Assembly: GCA_011799875.1 (NCBI GenBank)
Contig: CM022298.1
Location: 260,951,757 to 261,015,756, forward strand
Origin: Thinopyrum elongatum
Taxonomy: Eukaryota > Streptophyta > Magnoliopsida > Poales > Poaceae
Length of the DNA stretch: 64,000 nucleotides
Direction: 5' to 3'
A program made the position numbers and the translations under genes. Positions 22,505-33,090 of this stretch are shown piece after piece. The first letter of the stretch is position 1; every line of letters begins with the position of its first letter. The notes under the pieces were generated by a model. That model was given only the letters and a program-made list of their open reading frames with translations. It ran no database searches and was not told the origin of the DNA.

Positions 22505-24469
22505 TTACTTCACCACCTCGGCCCTTGCTGCCAGCAACATTCTGACCCTTTTCCTTTTCACGCTTCCCTTTTCCTTGTCACGCTTCTCATACTCTGCTTT
22601 CTGTCTTTTGACAAGCTGCTCAACCTGATAACACTCTTGAAGGTCGTGGCCCTTGGTCTGATGAATCTTGCAATACGGCCCATCACCTTTCCCGGCTTTC
22701 TCGGCAGCAGCGGCCTCCCGGCAGTCAGGGCACATGGCAGCTTCCTTGCCGAGGGCCTCAGCTTTGGCCTTCTTGCCGGTACTAGGCGTACCCGATCCTT
22801 CAACAGTCATTACTACCTTATCCCTTCGCTTCTTACTGCGCTTCTTGCTCTTCTTCTGACTGGTTGGTTCATCCTCATCCTCTGAATCAATATTTGTGCA
22901 ATCTTCCTCTCCGGGCAACTTTCTTCCCTCCTCCATCCGAGCACACTTATCCACCAACGTGTAGAGCTCCTTCATAGTCTTGGGCAACCGCATGTTCATC
23001 TTGGAACGAATCCGGCGGTTGTGCACATTGGACTGGAAGGCTGCTATCACGGCTGCCGGATGGATATTTGGGATATTTCTATGAACTTTACTGAATCTCT
23101 GTAAATACTTACGAAGGGTCTCTCCTTCCTTTTGTAGGAGAAGCTGCAAGTCACTGGGTCGGCCCGGCTCTTGGTGGCCACCGGTGAAGGCACCGATGAA
23201 CTCATGGCATGGGTCTACCCATGACGAAATGGAGTTCTCCGGCAGGTGCATCAGTCAAGACCTCACATTGGACTTGAGGGCCAAAGGAAAGTAGTTGGCG
23301 AACACCTTCTCATCTCTTCCCCCGGCAGCCTGAACAGCAATGGTGTAGATGCTCAGGAACTCTGCCGGGTTCAGCCTCCCGTCGTACTTCTCAGGTATCT
23401 CTGGCTTGAATGTGCGAACGGACGGCCAACAGACTTGCCGCAGCTCACGGGTAAAGGCAGGGCAGCCAACCTCGAAAGGTAGGCACCCACCAATACCGAG
23501 CGCGGGCTCGTCGACGCCGGGGCCATCGCACCCCTCGGTTCGGCGGAGGTCGTCGTGGCGTTGCTTAACAACAGCACGTGTGTCTCCTCTCCGCCTATCC
23601 TACGGGGCTCGTCGTTGGCCTGGACGCACTCGAGGGTCAGAAGAGGCCATCGAGACATCGTCGGGGTCTTGATTCTGTTGCGCTCGCGCTGGCTGCCGTG
23701 GCGGGGACTGCACCATGGGGACGGCCCCTTCTGTACGGTCATCAGCATGAGCCGTTGCTGTCGCTTGGGGCGGCCGTGGCGGGCCAGCTCGCCGTGAGCC
23801 CCCAGCTTCGACGAAACTGAGCAGACTTTGGATGGTGGCATGCCATTCGTCCATTTGCTCGGCCACTGGCGAAAACCTCAGCAACAGCTAAGCCCGCGCC
23901 ATGGCCTCTGAGGCTGTACTTGGCATGGGTGATGATGAAGTCGATCGCACCGTCGCTCGACTCCTGACGGTGCCAGCGGCGGCAGCATTGCGCCCCCGCT
24001 GCTGCGGGGCGACCACCTAGATGGCAGGGTGGTGCGGTGAAGGTGCTCGAGGGCCAGTGGCTCCGTCGGGCGCAGCGGCTTGGTCGACCCGTCCCGGGGG
24101 AGGTGCACACGCTGCGACCGCACCTGTGGTGGGAGCGGTCGGAGGGCGGCGATTCGCCCCGGCCCGAGCGCCGTTGCTGTGGCTGTACCCATCGGTGGGC
24201 GGAAGGGGCGCAGATGGAGTAACCCCTTCACTCAGACCTTGTAGAGCGTGGCCGTCGGGATTTTGCTAATGCTGCTCTCCTTCGATGTCTCCTGCTCCTA
24301 CGTCGGCCGCGGGGGAAGTGGTGATGGCGCCGCCAGCTCCGACCACATCCCCAGCAGCGTCCGCGTCCTTGCGTGTCTCCGCACCCCCCACAGCATTAGA
24401 GGCAGCGGGCGGTGGAGCCTTCGAGGTGGAGGGATGAGCCGAAGAACCGGGTTTCTTCTTGGGCGCCAT
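22505..24469 (-). pseudogene. Element B gag
   Basis: The likely start is MAPKKKPGSSAHPSTSKAP at 24469, 79 bases after the primer-binding site. A Pro/Ala-rich N-terminal part is split between frames (24469-24266, then 23884-23600). The retrotransposon gag core is open from 23251 to 22505: SWVDPCHEFIGAFTGGHQ, LRKYLQRFSKVHRNIPNI, then ALVDKCARMEEG-like helices. A metal-binding segment reads YCKIHQTKGHDLQECYQV with CPDC before it. It ends in a basic tail (KRKRVRMLLAARAE). At least two frameshifts, so no full Gag would be made. Confidence 0.8.
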
Positions 24470-24547
24470 GGTCGATGACATCGTCGATGATGCTGATGGT
24501 GATGAAGGTGACGCGCTACACACGCCTTCAGGTTCGTGCAAGCGGTC

Positions 24548-24567
24548 CCCCTACCTGGCGCGCCAAA
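24548..24567 (-). promoter_or_regulatory. Element B primer-binding site
   Basis: On the minus strand, TTTGGCGCGCCAGGTAGGGG lies two bases inside the 5' LTR. It is identical to the site of element C at 28325-28344. Confidence 0.82.
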
Positions 24568-24569
24568 GA

Positions 24570-25491
24570 TGTCGCGAGAAACCGCGGCCACCTATGGGAC
24601 CAGGAGGCCCCTTGCTGGTTCGGCAGGGGGGTGTCGCGTTGCACAAAGAGCAGACGAGCGTGTGGCAGCACGACAGAGATCACACATGCATTTTTACCCA
24701 GGTTCGGGCCGCCGTGAGGCGTAAAACCGTACTCCTACTTTGGTGGATTGATGGTGGAAAGGTGGTGGTGGAGTGTAGTACACTTGCCTGGCAAGGGTTG
24801 CCTCAGGGCGGCAGTGGCTACACACGTATGGGGGTCTGAGTTACCCAACCTTCTAACCCTCTCTTCGGTTGCCATGGGCCTCCTTTTATAGATTAAGGGG
24901 TCACCACAATGGCAAAATAGTCAATATGCCCTGATAAGATAGCAAACAGCGATATCATACCTAACTCTGCGGGCTGACAGGGCGCATTAAATGCACCGCT
25001 CAACGTCACATCGTTGGTTACCCGACAAGGCTTGCCGGGCTATCTCACCAGTTCCACGCTTGCTCGCTTGACACGTCACAAGATGGGTGTCATCTGTAGG
25101 TGTTTCCTATAGGGAGAGGCTGCCATGTGGTGAATGGCTACCACTTAGTCACTCCGCGGTTCGACACCGCATTGATCAACGACATGGGTCGTGGTGGAGT
25201 AGTTGGTGAGGTGGTTTTGCCTTTGTGCGCCCCGGCAGGCCCTGCCGGGACGTCTTGGACGTCGTCTTCTGGGGGTGGCCTCGCCCCTTGCCGAGCTCGC
25301 CTGCCCGGCAAAGGAGGCCCTTCTCCCGATGGTGCCTTGCTTCTTTGGCTTGATCTTGGTCCTTCTTGATCTGCATGTTTGGCTCTTTGATGATCTTGGT
25401 CTCTTGTATTTTGACTTGGGTTGGTGCTTCAATCTTGTCCCCGTGCCTGTGCATAGTCTGGGCAACAGACCCAGGGTTTCTTGCACCGACA
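24570..25491 (-). repeat. Element B 5' LTR
   Basis: 922 bp, starts tgtcgcgagaaacc and ends gcaccgaca; partner of 14789-15719. Confidence 0.88.
24883..24891 (-). promoter_or_regulatory. Element B LTR TATA box
   Basis: The reverse strand reads CTATAAAAGG in the 5' LTR, a good TATA match for minus-strand transcription of B. Confidence 0.6.
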
Positions 25492-27451
25492 ACGACGTAG
25501 AAGGACTCCATCTCACAGGGACACTGATGTGGACACGGTCTAGACTGCGATGCATGATGCAACTCCAACTCCGGTATGACTTCTCCTGAAACTGGCATGA
25601 CACGCCAGGTGAGTACTTCGAATGTATTCGCAAGCTCACACAAATAAAGCAACAATGGCAAACAACAACAATGATATTTAAGCAGGTTAATTGCAAGGAC
25701 TAGCATGATACTCATGAAGTGATTGTGCTCATAACAGGACCTTTCAGACCCGCTTACCATCTCGCTTACCTCGTAACCACGAACATCATCATACCAAGGT
25801 GATCACCTCCGGATCACAACCGAAACCATCTCGATGGTCTCAACACCTTCACCAACATAACCAGTGCCACAAGTATACATTTAGTGTGCAAATTTAATAT
25901 TTCTGTTGATCCACGATGTGACCTACTACGAACTTGTGTCCATGACCGAGGACGCGGCTATCGATAGATTAAACACACTCTGCAGAGGTTAGCACATTAT
26001 ACCCACACCACGGAACCCATGGCCTCGGACTCCCATTCGGGTGGACCAATGGTGTTCTGACAGAACCAATCTATTGCCATGACACTCTCCCGGCCACTCC
26101 GACCAACTCCCCTTTGGGCTAAGTCATGGGTGGCCCCGATGCCACTCCGGACATCCAACGGCCACCGTCGTGGCAAAACAAACGGTCCCAAACAGGGACA
26201 TGGTACCAAAACAACTATGGGCACACAAGGCTATGCCTGCCTACCGGGCCAGGGTAGCGTAAGCGCATAACCTTCCCTAGTTGGAGGCACCGGCGAGAGG
26301 CATAACAACAGACCAAGAAAGGGCCTCCCCATAAAGGCAAATGTGGTTGCACTTGGGAAGCTCGATTCGGTGGCACCATGACTTGATCAACAGCATGTTC
26401 AAGTTGGTTTATTATCAGGTTTCAACTTGCAAATAAATTTCACCGAGTCATAGTATGCCATTGAAATGTAATGAAGTATATACACACCATTTCAACATAA
26501 TACCGATATTAACTAGCTCAAGCATAGTATCACATTACTTTACTCCATAAACTTAGTTATCCAACTAAAATGCTACTGATAACAGAACAAGCATAGCAAG
26601 AACATGAAACTAGAATCAAATGACTTTATAAGAATTTTCTATATGCATTTAAAATAACCATATTCAATTGAAAATCATAGTTATTGAAATGACATTCTTG
26701 CAAATATTTGTGATGGCTTGCCTTAGTACAGAGGAGGGTCACACTCCTCCTGGTTCTCCTCAAGGCAACAAGTTCCTTTTGAAAACAATTAAAATAGCAA
26801 AAAGAAAATGTCACATAACACTGTTTAATGCACCAGAAAATATCCACACGAAGCAAAAATCTCATCTTTTGCATGCTGATAGAGGAGTTCAACACAAAAC
26901 CAATGCAAAAAGAATCATATCATTTGGACTTATAGAATAGAAGTTAGAGCAGGTCAAAGTTTAGTCAAATTTCTGAATTTAAATTGATTTTTAGAAAAAT
27001 CAGAGAGGGGGTGACGTCGAAGGCGTAAACCAGCGGGGCGCCTCCAGTCATACCGCTTCGGGAGGCGGCTGAGTGGCTGACCAGTGGGCCCCTGTGGTCA
27101 GGTTCATAGAGAGAGAGAGAGAGAAACAGAGAGAGGGCGGCTCGTCGCCGGTGGTTCTCCGGTGAGGAGGGCTCGGCTGCCACCGGCGAGAGGGGGATGG
27201 AAGCGCAAGACTACGGCAAACCTGCACGTACCCGTAGCTCGGCGAGAGGTGGACAGAGGGCGTCATGGTGGTCATCTCCAGAGGAGTTGGTGGAGGAGGG
27301 CTCGTCGGAGTTGTTGAATCCGGCGAGGCAGGGCCGGTCCAGCAACACCAGAGGTCGGAGGAAGACGAGGGGCGCCGGAGGAAGCAGAACGTCGTGGCGG
27401 GGTCGGCGGCGAGCTCCGAAGCAGAACAGAGGCTAGAGGCCCGCCTGGCCT
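25492..27451 (-). repeat. Element A 3' LTR, middle piece
   Basis: It is collinear with 45462-47370 of A's right LTR. It contains about 97 bp (26778-26874) missing from the right LTR, and a GA-rich microsatellite near 27108-27125. Short open frames lie here on both strands but none resembles a protein. Broken at 27451 by element C. Confidence 0.88.
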
Positions 27452-28324
27452 TGTCGGCGTTCTAGGAACCTGGGTACCCAGACTTGACTGCCTGCGGCCC
27501 ACAGTGTGGCTTCATCAGCGGCCTGGTACGGCCCTTCTCCAGCATCAACAACACAAGACCCTCACTAGGGGCCAAGCCTCGTGAGGCGGATGACACCAAG
27601 ACCTCTGGAGGGAGTGGCTTCCCCAGGCCGGCTCCTGAGGAGCGGAGATTTCCATGCAAGCCACACCTCGTGAGGTTCAGATGACGCAAGCCATGACGAC
27701 CAAGGCCAGGCGGGCGCCAGCAGGCGCAGTACAGCAGGTTTCCTCTTCGGTGCTAAGGAAGCAAGCGCAGACGCAGAGTCCCAAGGAATCAGCCAAAGGT
27801 TTCTATTCCCGTGCTACAAGACCAGGACGGTAGGACGGAGGTCATCGCCGAGCCCACCACGAAGTCACGACCAGAAGCTTTGCAGGCGAAGACCACCTTT
27901 CGTCAGGATATGATGTACTACTTGTCTCCCTTCAAACTTGGCCGTTGTGGGATCCCTTCTCGCCTTCATTTTGGGGGAAGAGGACCAAGGCCACTATAAA
28001 TATAGCTAGGCCACCACCATAGGGAGAGAGGACCCAGAGCATCATCACCAGCTCACACCAGCACAAGAACACTCCTCCTGAGGTTGTTCTCCCTCTGTAC
28101 TAGTTCATCCTCAGCCCACCTCGAGGCCAATCCACCACAAAGCAGGAGTAGGGTTTTACACCGCAAGGTGGCCCGAACCTGGGTAAACTGCTGAGTCCCT
28201 TTCCTTTCCTGTTCATCGAGCTAGGCGGTGAGATCGACGAGTCGGTAGGCTGGGGAGATCGAGTTCTTCGCACGCACCCCAGAGTTTGAACCTTTCTTGG
28301 GTCTGCGGAGCCCTGAATCTGACA
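27452..28324 (+). repeat. Element C 5' LTR
   Basis: It starts TGTCGGCGTTCTAGGAACC and ends CTGACA. It carries a 17-bp segment near 27565-27590 (a second ctcgtgagg-like copy) that the 3' LTR lacks. Confidence 0.9.
27995..28004 (+). promoter_or_regulatory. Element C LTR TATA box
   Basis: tataaatata, followed by gctaggccaccaccat. The same motif is in the 3' LTR at 36329-36338. Confidence 0.65.
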
Positions 28325-28344
28325 TTTGGCGCGCCAGGTAGGGG
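28325..28344 (+). promoter_or_regulatory. Element C primer-binding site
   Basis: tttggcgcgccaggtagggg directly follows the LTR and is identical to that of element B on the other strand. Confidence 0.85.
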
Positions 28345-28396
28345 TGCGTCGGAGCCTCTCTTCCGCCGACCGATTCCCCGCCGTTCCACCATTCCC

Positions 28397-29823
28397 ATGG
28401 CCGATGCTCGTCGGGTTCGCGCTGAGCGCTGGGCTGCTCTCGCCGCCCGTTTCGCCCAGACTGCACCTGCGGGCAACGGCGCCCCCGCCGTTCCCCATTG
28501 CCTGCGGCAAACGCTGCCACTGGCCCTACAGCCCACGAGCAGTAGGCTTTGTCACTGCATCCCTCTGTACGGCGCGACGGGCGCACCGCCACCCCGTCGC
28601 TGACTCCGGCGGCTGCTTCATCCTCCCATGCCTGTCGCGGCCCGGTGAACGCGCAGGCCGCGTTGCTCATGGCGCGCGAGCTCCTACGCTATCACCCAAC
28701 CGACGACCTCTACGAAGACTGGCTGGACCGCATCACCGAGCTCGTCAGCGCCGCCAGAGAGACCCCTGCTCCGTCTCGCCCGCTGCCTCCCCAGCCACCT
28801 CTTGCGGGCGACATGGCCCATGGTGCGCCTCCTCCACCTCCCAGGCAAGAAGTCGCCCTCGAGCCAAGGCGTGAGGCTCCTTAGCGCGACCCGCCGCGCA
28901 GGGCGCCGGCGCGCGATGAAGAAAGCTGCCAAGTGGTGCAGCACCCCCAAGGAGAGGCACGCGCGCTCCCAGTGCCGCCACGTCAAGACCGCGTGCTGCG
29001 TGAGGCGGCAGTGCGTGAGCGCCAAGTCCAGGCTCCCCCTCTGCGGTGGGCTCCCGTGGGCGCGGCGGGCTATCGTGCGCTCACCCCAGAGCTGCGTGGC
29101 ATCGTCTGGCAAGGGAAGTTCAAGCCAGACCTGCCTCCACGCTACGATGGCACCCCCGACCCTACAGAGTTCCTCTAGCTCTACGAGCTGAGCATCGAGG
29201 CGGCCAACGATGATGAGAAGGTCATGGCGAATTGGTTTCCCATGGCCCTCAAGGATGGCGCGCGCTCATGGCTCCTGAACATCCCCGCTGGGTCGATCTC
29301 CTCATGGGATGAGATGCGGGAGCGCTTCATCACCAACTTCCAGGGCACTCGAGACTGCGCTCCGGTTGTGGGCGACCTGCGACGCGTCAACCAACAGCCT
29401 GGGGAGACCTTGCACAAGTACATCCAGCGCTTCACCAACGTCCGCCTCAAGATTCCCAAGGTGACGGATGAGGCCATCATTTCTGCGTTCACTGATGGCG
29501 TCCGGGATGTCAAGATGAAGGAAGAGCTCGCCATGCATGAGGACCTGTGCTCGGCTCTGGAAATGTTTAACATGGCAGCCAGATGCGCGAGGGCCGAGGA
29601 AGGTCACCTCACCCTCCTCGAGCTCCCAGAAGCTGACCCAGAAGTCAAGAAGGCCAAGGCCAAGGACGTGAAGCGCAAGGGGCCAGCTGTGCTCACGGCT
29701 GAACCTGAGATGAAGTGCGGCTGCGACTACCCGGAGTCCTCCAAGGGCAGCCGTCCGTTCTGCGTCTTCCACAATATGCACAGCCACAACACCAACGACT
29801 GCCAACAACTCAGGGCCATCTAA
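28397..29823 (+). pseudogene. Element C gag
   Basis: The start MADARRVRAERWAALAARF at 28397 is set in ttcccATGg. After a frameshift the frame with LLRYHPTDDLYEDWLDRI follows. TAG stops at 28882-28884 and 29176-29178 both probably replaced CAG. The gag core is open from about 29179: YELSIEAANDDEKVMANWFP, LKDGARSWLLNIPAGSISSW, ETLHKYIQRFTNVRLKIPKV. A C-x2-H-type metal-binding segment reads FCVFHNMHSHNTNDCQQL. The frame stops at 29821-29823, after which an Arg/Gly-rich tail can be traced. Composition is very GC-rich (third positions mostly G/C), unlike A's gag. Confidence 0.8.
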
Positions 29824-30108
29824 GACGGGCGCCTTGGCCGCCGCCCTGACTGCAGCGACCGTGGCTACGGCCGTGGAGGAGGCCGAGGTGGCGGACGCTA
29901 GGACAACCGCGACACCCGCCAGGACTGGCGCGACCAGCCCCGTGAGGATCACTGGCAGGGCCAGCCTCGCGAGGGCCCCTGTAGGGATCAGCCTCGTGAG
30001 GACCGCCCTCAGGGCAACGCTGACCTTCCTCCACTGCCGCAGCCGCCAAGGAGGAATGATGACCACCACCAAGGTGATGGGGCTGGGGGCTTCCAAGAGC
30101 CTCGTGCC

Positions 30109-30879
30109 GTGGCTTGCATCCTGGGCGGCGCTCAGTCTCCCGCCTCTCACTGCATCTTCAAGCAGTTCGCTCGTGAGGTGAATGCGGCCCTCCCCAAGCT
30201 CGAGGCGACACGTCCGCTCAGGTGGTCCAAGTACGCCATCACCTTCGACTCTATTGACCAGCTCAAGTGCGCGGCCGCTGCCGGCGCGCTCCCAATGCTC
30301 TGCTCTCCTACCATCAGCAACGTCCTCGTCACCAAGACACTCATCAATGGCGGTGCGGGACTCAATGTCCTCTCCGTCGAGACGTTCAACAGACTCCAGG
30401 TGCCGTACGACCAGCTTTAGCCTGCCAAGCCCTTCTTAGGAGTGACCGACGGCTCCACCACCCCGATAGGGCAGATCCGCCTCCATGTCACCTTCAGCAA
30501 GCGCGACAACTACCGCACTTAGCTCATCGACTTCGATGTCGCCCACATCCGCCTCCCGTACAACGCCATCCTCGGGTATCCAGCCCTAGCCAAGTTCATG
30601 GCCGCCACTCACCACGGCTAAAATGTCCTCAAGATGCCAGGGAGCGGCGGCATCATCACGGTCGCCTGCGACAAGAAGGATGCGGTGTGCTCCCTCGAGC
30701 GCGCCTACCAGGCTGCAGTGGTCGAGAACCTAGACGATGAGGGCACTGCCTACCCTCCTGAGGCTGTTCCCAAGAAGAAGAAGCAGCTGCTCCGCCCGGG
30801 ACCCCAGGAGGATGGGGCAACCGACGACCATGCCTCAGGACCTGCGCCTACTGACGGGGCGCCTTCCTCTCTTGCATAG
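30109..30879 (+). pseudogene. Element C protease
   Basis: The Tat-type retropepsin segment is recognisable: IFKQFAREVNAALPKLEA, then VTKTLINGGAGLNVLSVETF. The active-site Asp is replaced by Asn (D-G-G to N-G-G), which should abolish cleavage. Stops at 30418, 30520 and 30619 interrupt the rest, which still shows AHIRLPYNAILGYPALAKFM and VACDKKDAVCSLERAYQAA. Out-of-family residues and stops show decay. Confidence 0.75.
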
Positions 30880-31440
30880 GAAGGCGCGCTCGGTGCCCCT
30901 CTCAGGCTGGGCTTGGGGGCTCTCCTCTGGAGGGCCTCAGACCTGGCCAGCGTCACGAGGGAGGCGTTCGGGCACCATGTGGAGGCGTGCTTCAATGCGT
31001 GCTTCCGCGAGAAGAGCGCAGGGCGCGAGGCGCCAGGCGCTCAGGAGTTCATCACCAAGGCGATCGAGGATCTTCAAGAGGCGAGGGCCATGCAAGGCGA
31101 GCGTCGCCCCGCACCACCAGGCGCAGCTCCCTCCCCCGACGAGGGCAGCGGGCTGCGCGTCTGTGTCAACATCCCAGGGCTCAACCGGGCCGCGTCTCAG
31201 GAGCTCTACTGGCCGTCCCACGTGGGCCGGTGTGAGGGCCCCCCTCACAGCTACGTTCGCATGCCTTTCGGTTTGCTGAACCGGGCTGCCACGCACCAGC
31301 GCCACATGTGGAGCGTCCTGGCGGCTCACGAGGCCAGGCACCAGGTGATCCTGACGGAGGAGGCGCCGGACCCTCGCGAGCCCCACGGGCCACCGGGGCC
31401 TCACGAGGCTTGTGAGGAACGACTTCTGCGGCTCGCGTCT
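30880..31440 (+). pseudogene. Element C collapsed reverse transcriptase remnant
   Basis: Within the open frame starting at 30913 two gypsy RT landmarks stand only about 30 residues apart: LRVCVNIPGLNRA (normally L.MCVNYTDLNKACP) and SYVRMPFGLLNRAATHQRHM. In intact Tat RT they are roughly 75-80 residues apart. About 50 codons, including DAYSGYHQI, are gone, and no YxDD box, RNase H or integrase follows. A deletion remnant; no polymerase activity possible. Confidence 0.7.
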
Positions 31441-33090
31441 TCAGCTACTCCAACACTTCTTCAGCAATGGTGCCAGGTGACATTTTTTAGTTTGTTCAGT
31501 TGGGGGCGCCCCTCGGGCTGCATTATCCCCAAGCCGTGTGGGTCCGTCCCTATGGCATGTATCGTTCTTTGCATCTATCAGAGCTGGCCTTACCTCTTCA
31601 TGAGTTGCTTTATGATTATCACCTGTCTGTCCGGTGCTTCGTCGCCATGAACGTCGTGTGCCCTGGCGAACCCGCCCACGACCGCCTCATGATTAAGGAC
31701 TGGCACGACGTCAGTGCTCGGGTCCGTCCCTACAGCGTTGCTAAATCCAAGTGGCTGAGCTCTGGCTCACGGGCCAGCTCCCGTGCACGTCATGTCCCAT
31801 GGTCCTTGGTGCCTTGTTCTCGCATGAGCTAATCGGGAGCGGATAAGTTAGGGCGCGCGACCCGGTGCCTCACCGCTGCGGGAGCCACGCGCCGGTTTTG
31901 TTTCTTCAGGACCTTCGCATGAGAAGACTGGGCACAGCATCTGTGCTTAGGTCCGTCCCTGCAGCGTTGACAAACCCAACGGCTGAGCTTTGTCTGGCGG
32001 GCCGGCCCCGTACACGTCACCTCCTGGGGTCATTGGTGTTTGGCCTTCTCATGCGATATCCTCAGGAGATTCACTCGGCGCAGGCTACCTAACCATCTCG
32101 GAGGACCCTTGCAAGTGTTCCGAACCAAATTCAGGTGCAACCCGCCTTGAGGTAGGGCCTCGTGAGTCCCGCGCTGGCTCACGAGTGCCCACATACACCT
32201 CCTCTAGTCCTGCCGTGCAAGCCATGTGCCAGGACGGGGATGTACACTTCCCGGAGTCTCCCCTCAGAGGGGGCTCCCACCCACGAACTAGTGGAAGCCC
32301 CATGCTCACGCTGGCGGATGACACGGTCCAGGAGCGGCTATGCCCGTGCAAGAGCGAAAGCACCATGCTCCGCGCTGGTGAATAAACAACTGAGGGCAAC
32401 CTAGCAGCTGCAGTAACCTCAAGAGAGCCACCAGGCTCGCCGCTCAGCCTCACCGCGCTGCTTTCCCTCGGGAAGGTAGCGCGAGGGGGCTGGGCACGGG
32501 GGCTACGCTCAGGTCATGCCTGGCGTATGCCACCTCACCAGGTCCCTCAGACCTGGTCTTCTCGTGTCCCTCCCGAGCGAAAGCCCGGCGAGGAAAGGTA
32601 TGGAAAGCTGTTCGTACGTCAAGGGGGACCCCTGAGCATCGCGACTCAGGGGCCTTACTGGTCACGTAGCCCCTCACCCCTTGGTCTCGTCCTGGTGATC
32701 TAGACGACCCAACGGCGGCTGAGGTATGCGCGGGGCCGGGCCCTACCGACGCAGAACGCTAAAGCTTACACTCGCATCTCCTTCCTGAGGGTTGTTCGTA
32801 CATCAAGGGGGACCCCTGAGCATCGCGACTCAGGGGCCTCACTGGTCATGTAGCCCCTCATCCCTTGGTCTTGTCCTAGTGATCCGGACGACCCAACGGC
32901 GGCTGAGGTATGCGCGGGGCCGGGCCCTGCCGACGCAGAACACTAAGGCAAACGGAAAGGAAATCGCGAAATCCTAGCAAATTATTACAAAACATATTGT
33001 CTCTTGAAAACTTAAAGCAGAAGTTCTCACGAGGCACGGTGAATATTGCAGGGATAAAACAGGAGGAAGCGCCGCCTTCAAACCTCCTCT
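31441..33090. repeat. Element C spacer with two sets of tandem duplications
   Basis: 'ggtccgtccctacagcgttg' at 31721 recurs at 31950 (offset 229), with 'gggccagctcccgtgcacgtcat' also repeated in drifted form. A longer unit starting 'ttcgtacgtcaagggggacc' at 32611 recurs at 32795 (offset 184) and runs to about 32945. I see no protein in this region. Tat-lineage elements commonly carry variable tandem repeats here. Confidence 0.7.

Larger units (their letters stand above)
14789..25491 (-). mobile_element. Tat-lineage gypsy element B, minus strand, full length
   Basis: LTRs of 931 and 922 bp start tgtcgcg and end caccgaca. Target flanks are atgac (14784-14788) and acgac (25492-25496). The empty site in A's other LTR reads acgac once near 45461, which proves the insertion point and shows the left copy took a C-to-T change. 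Coding on the minus strand runs gag, protease, RT, RNase H plus a second RNase H-like domain, then integrase. A further gene on the opposite strand lies in the 3' region. The dual RNase H and the antisense gene fit the Tat lineage. Confidence 0.88.

Noticed and set aside
29302..30150. 282-residue minus-strand frame in element C
   Set aside because: Complement of the gag and gag-tail region; Val/Ala/Leu-rich product typical of shadows in GC-rich genes.
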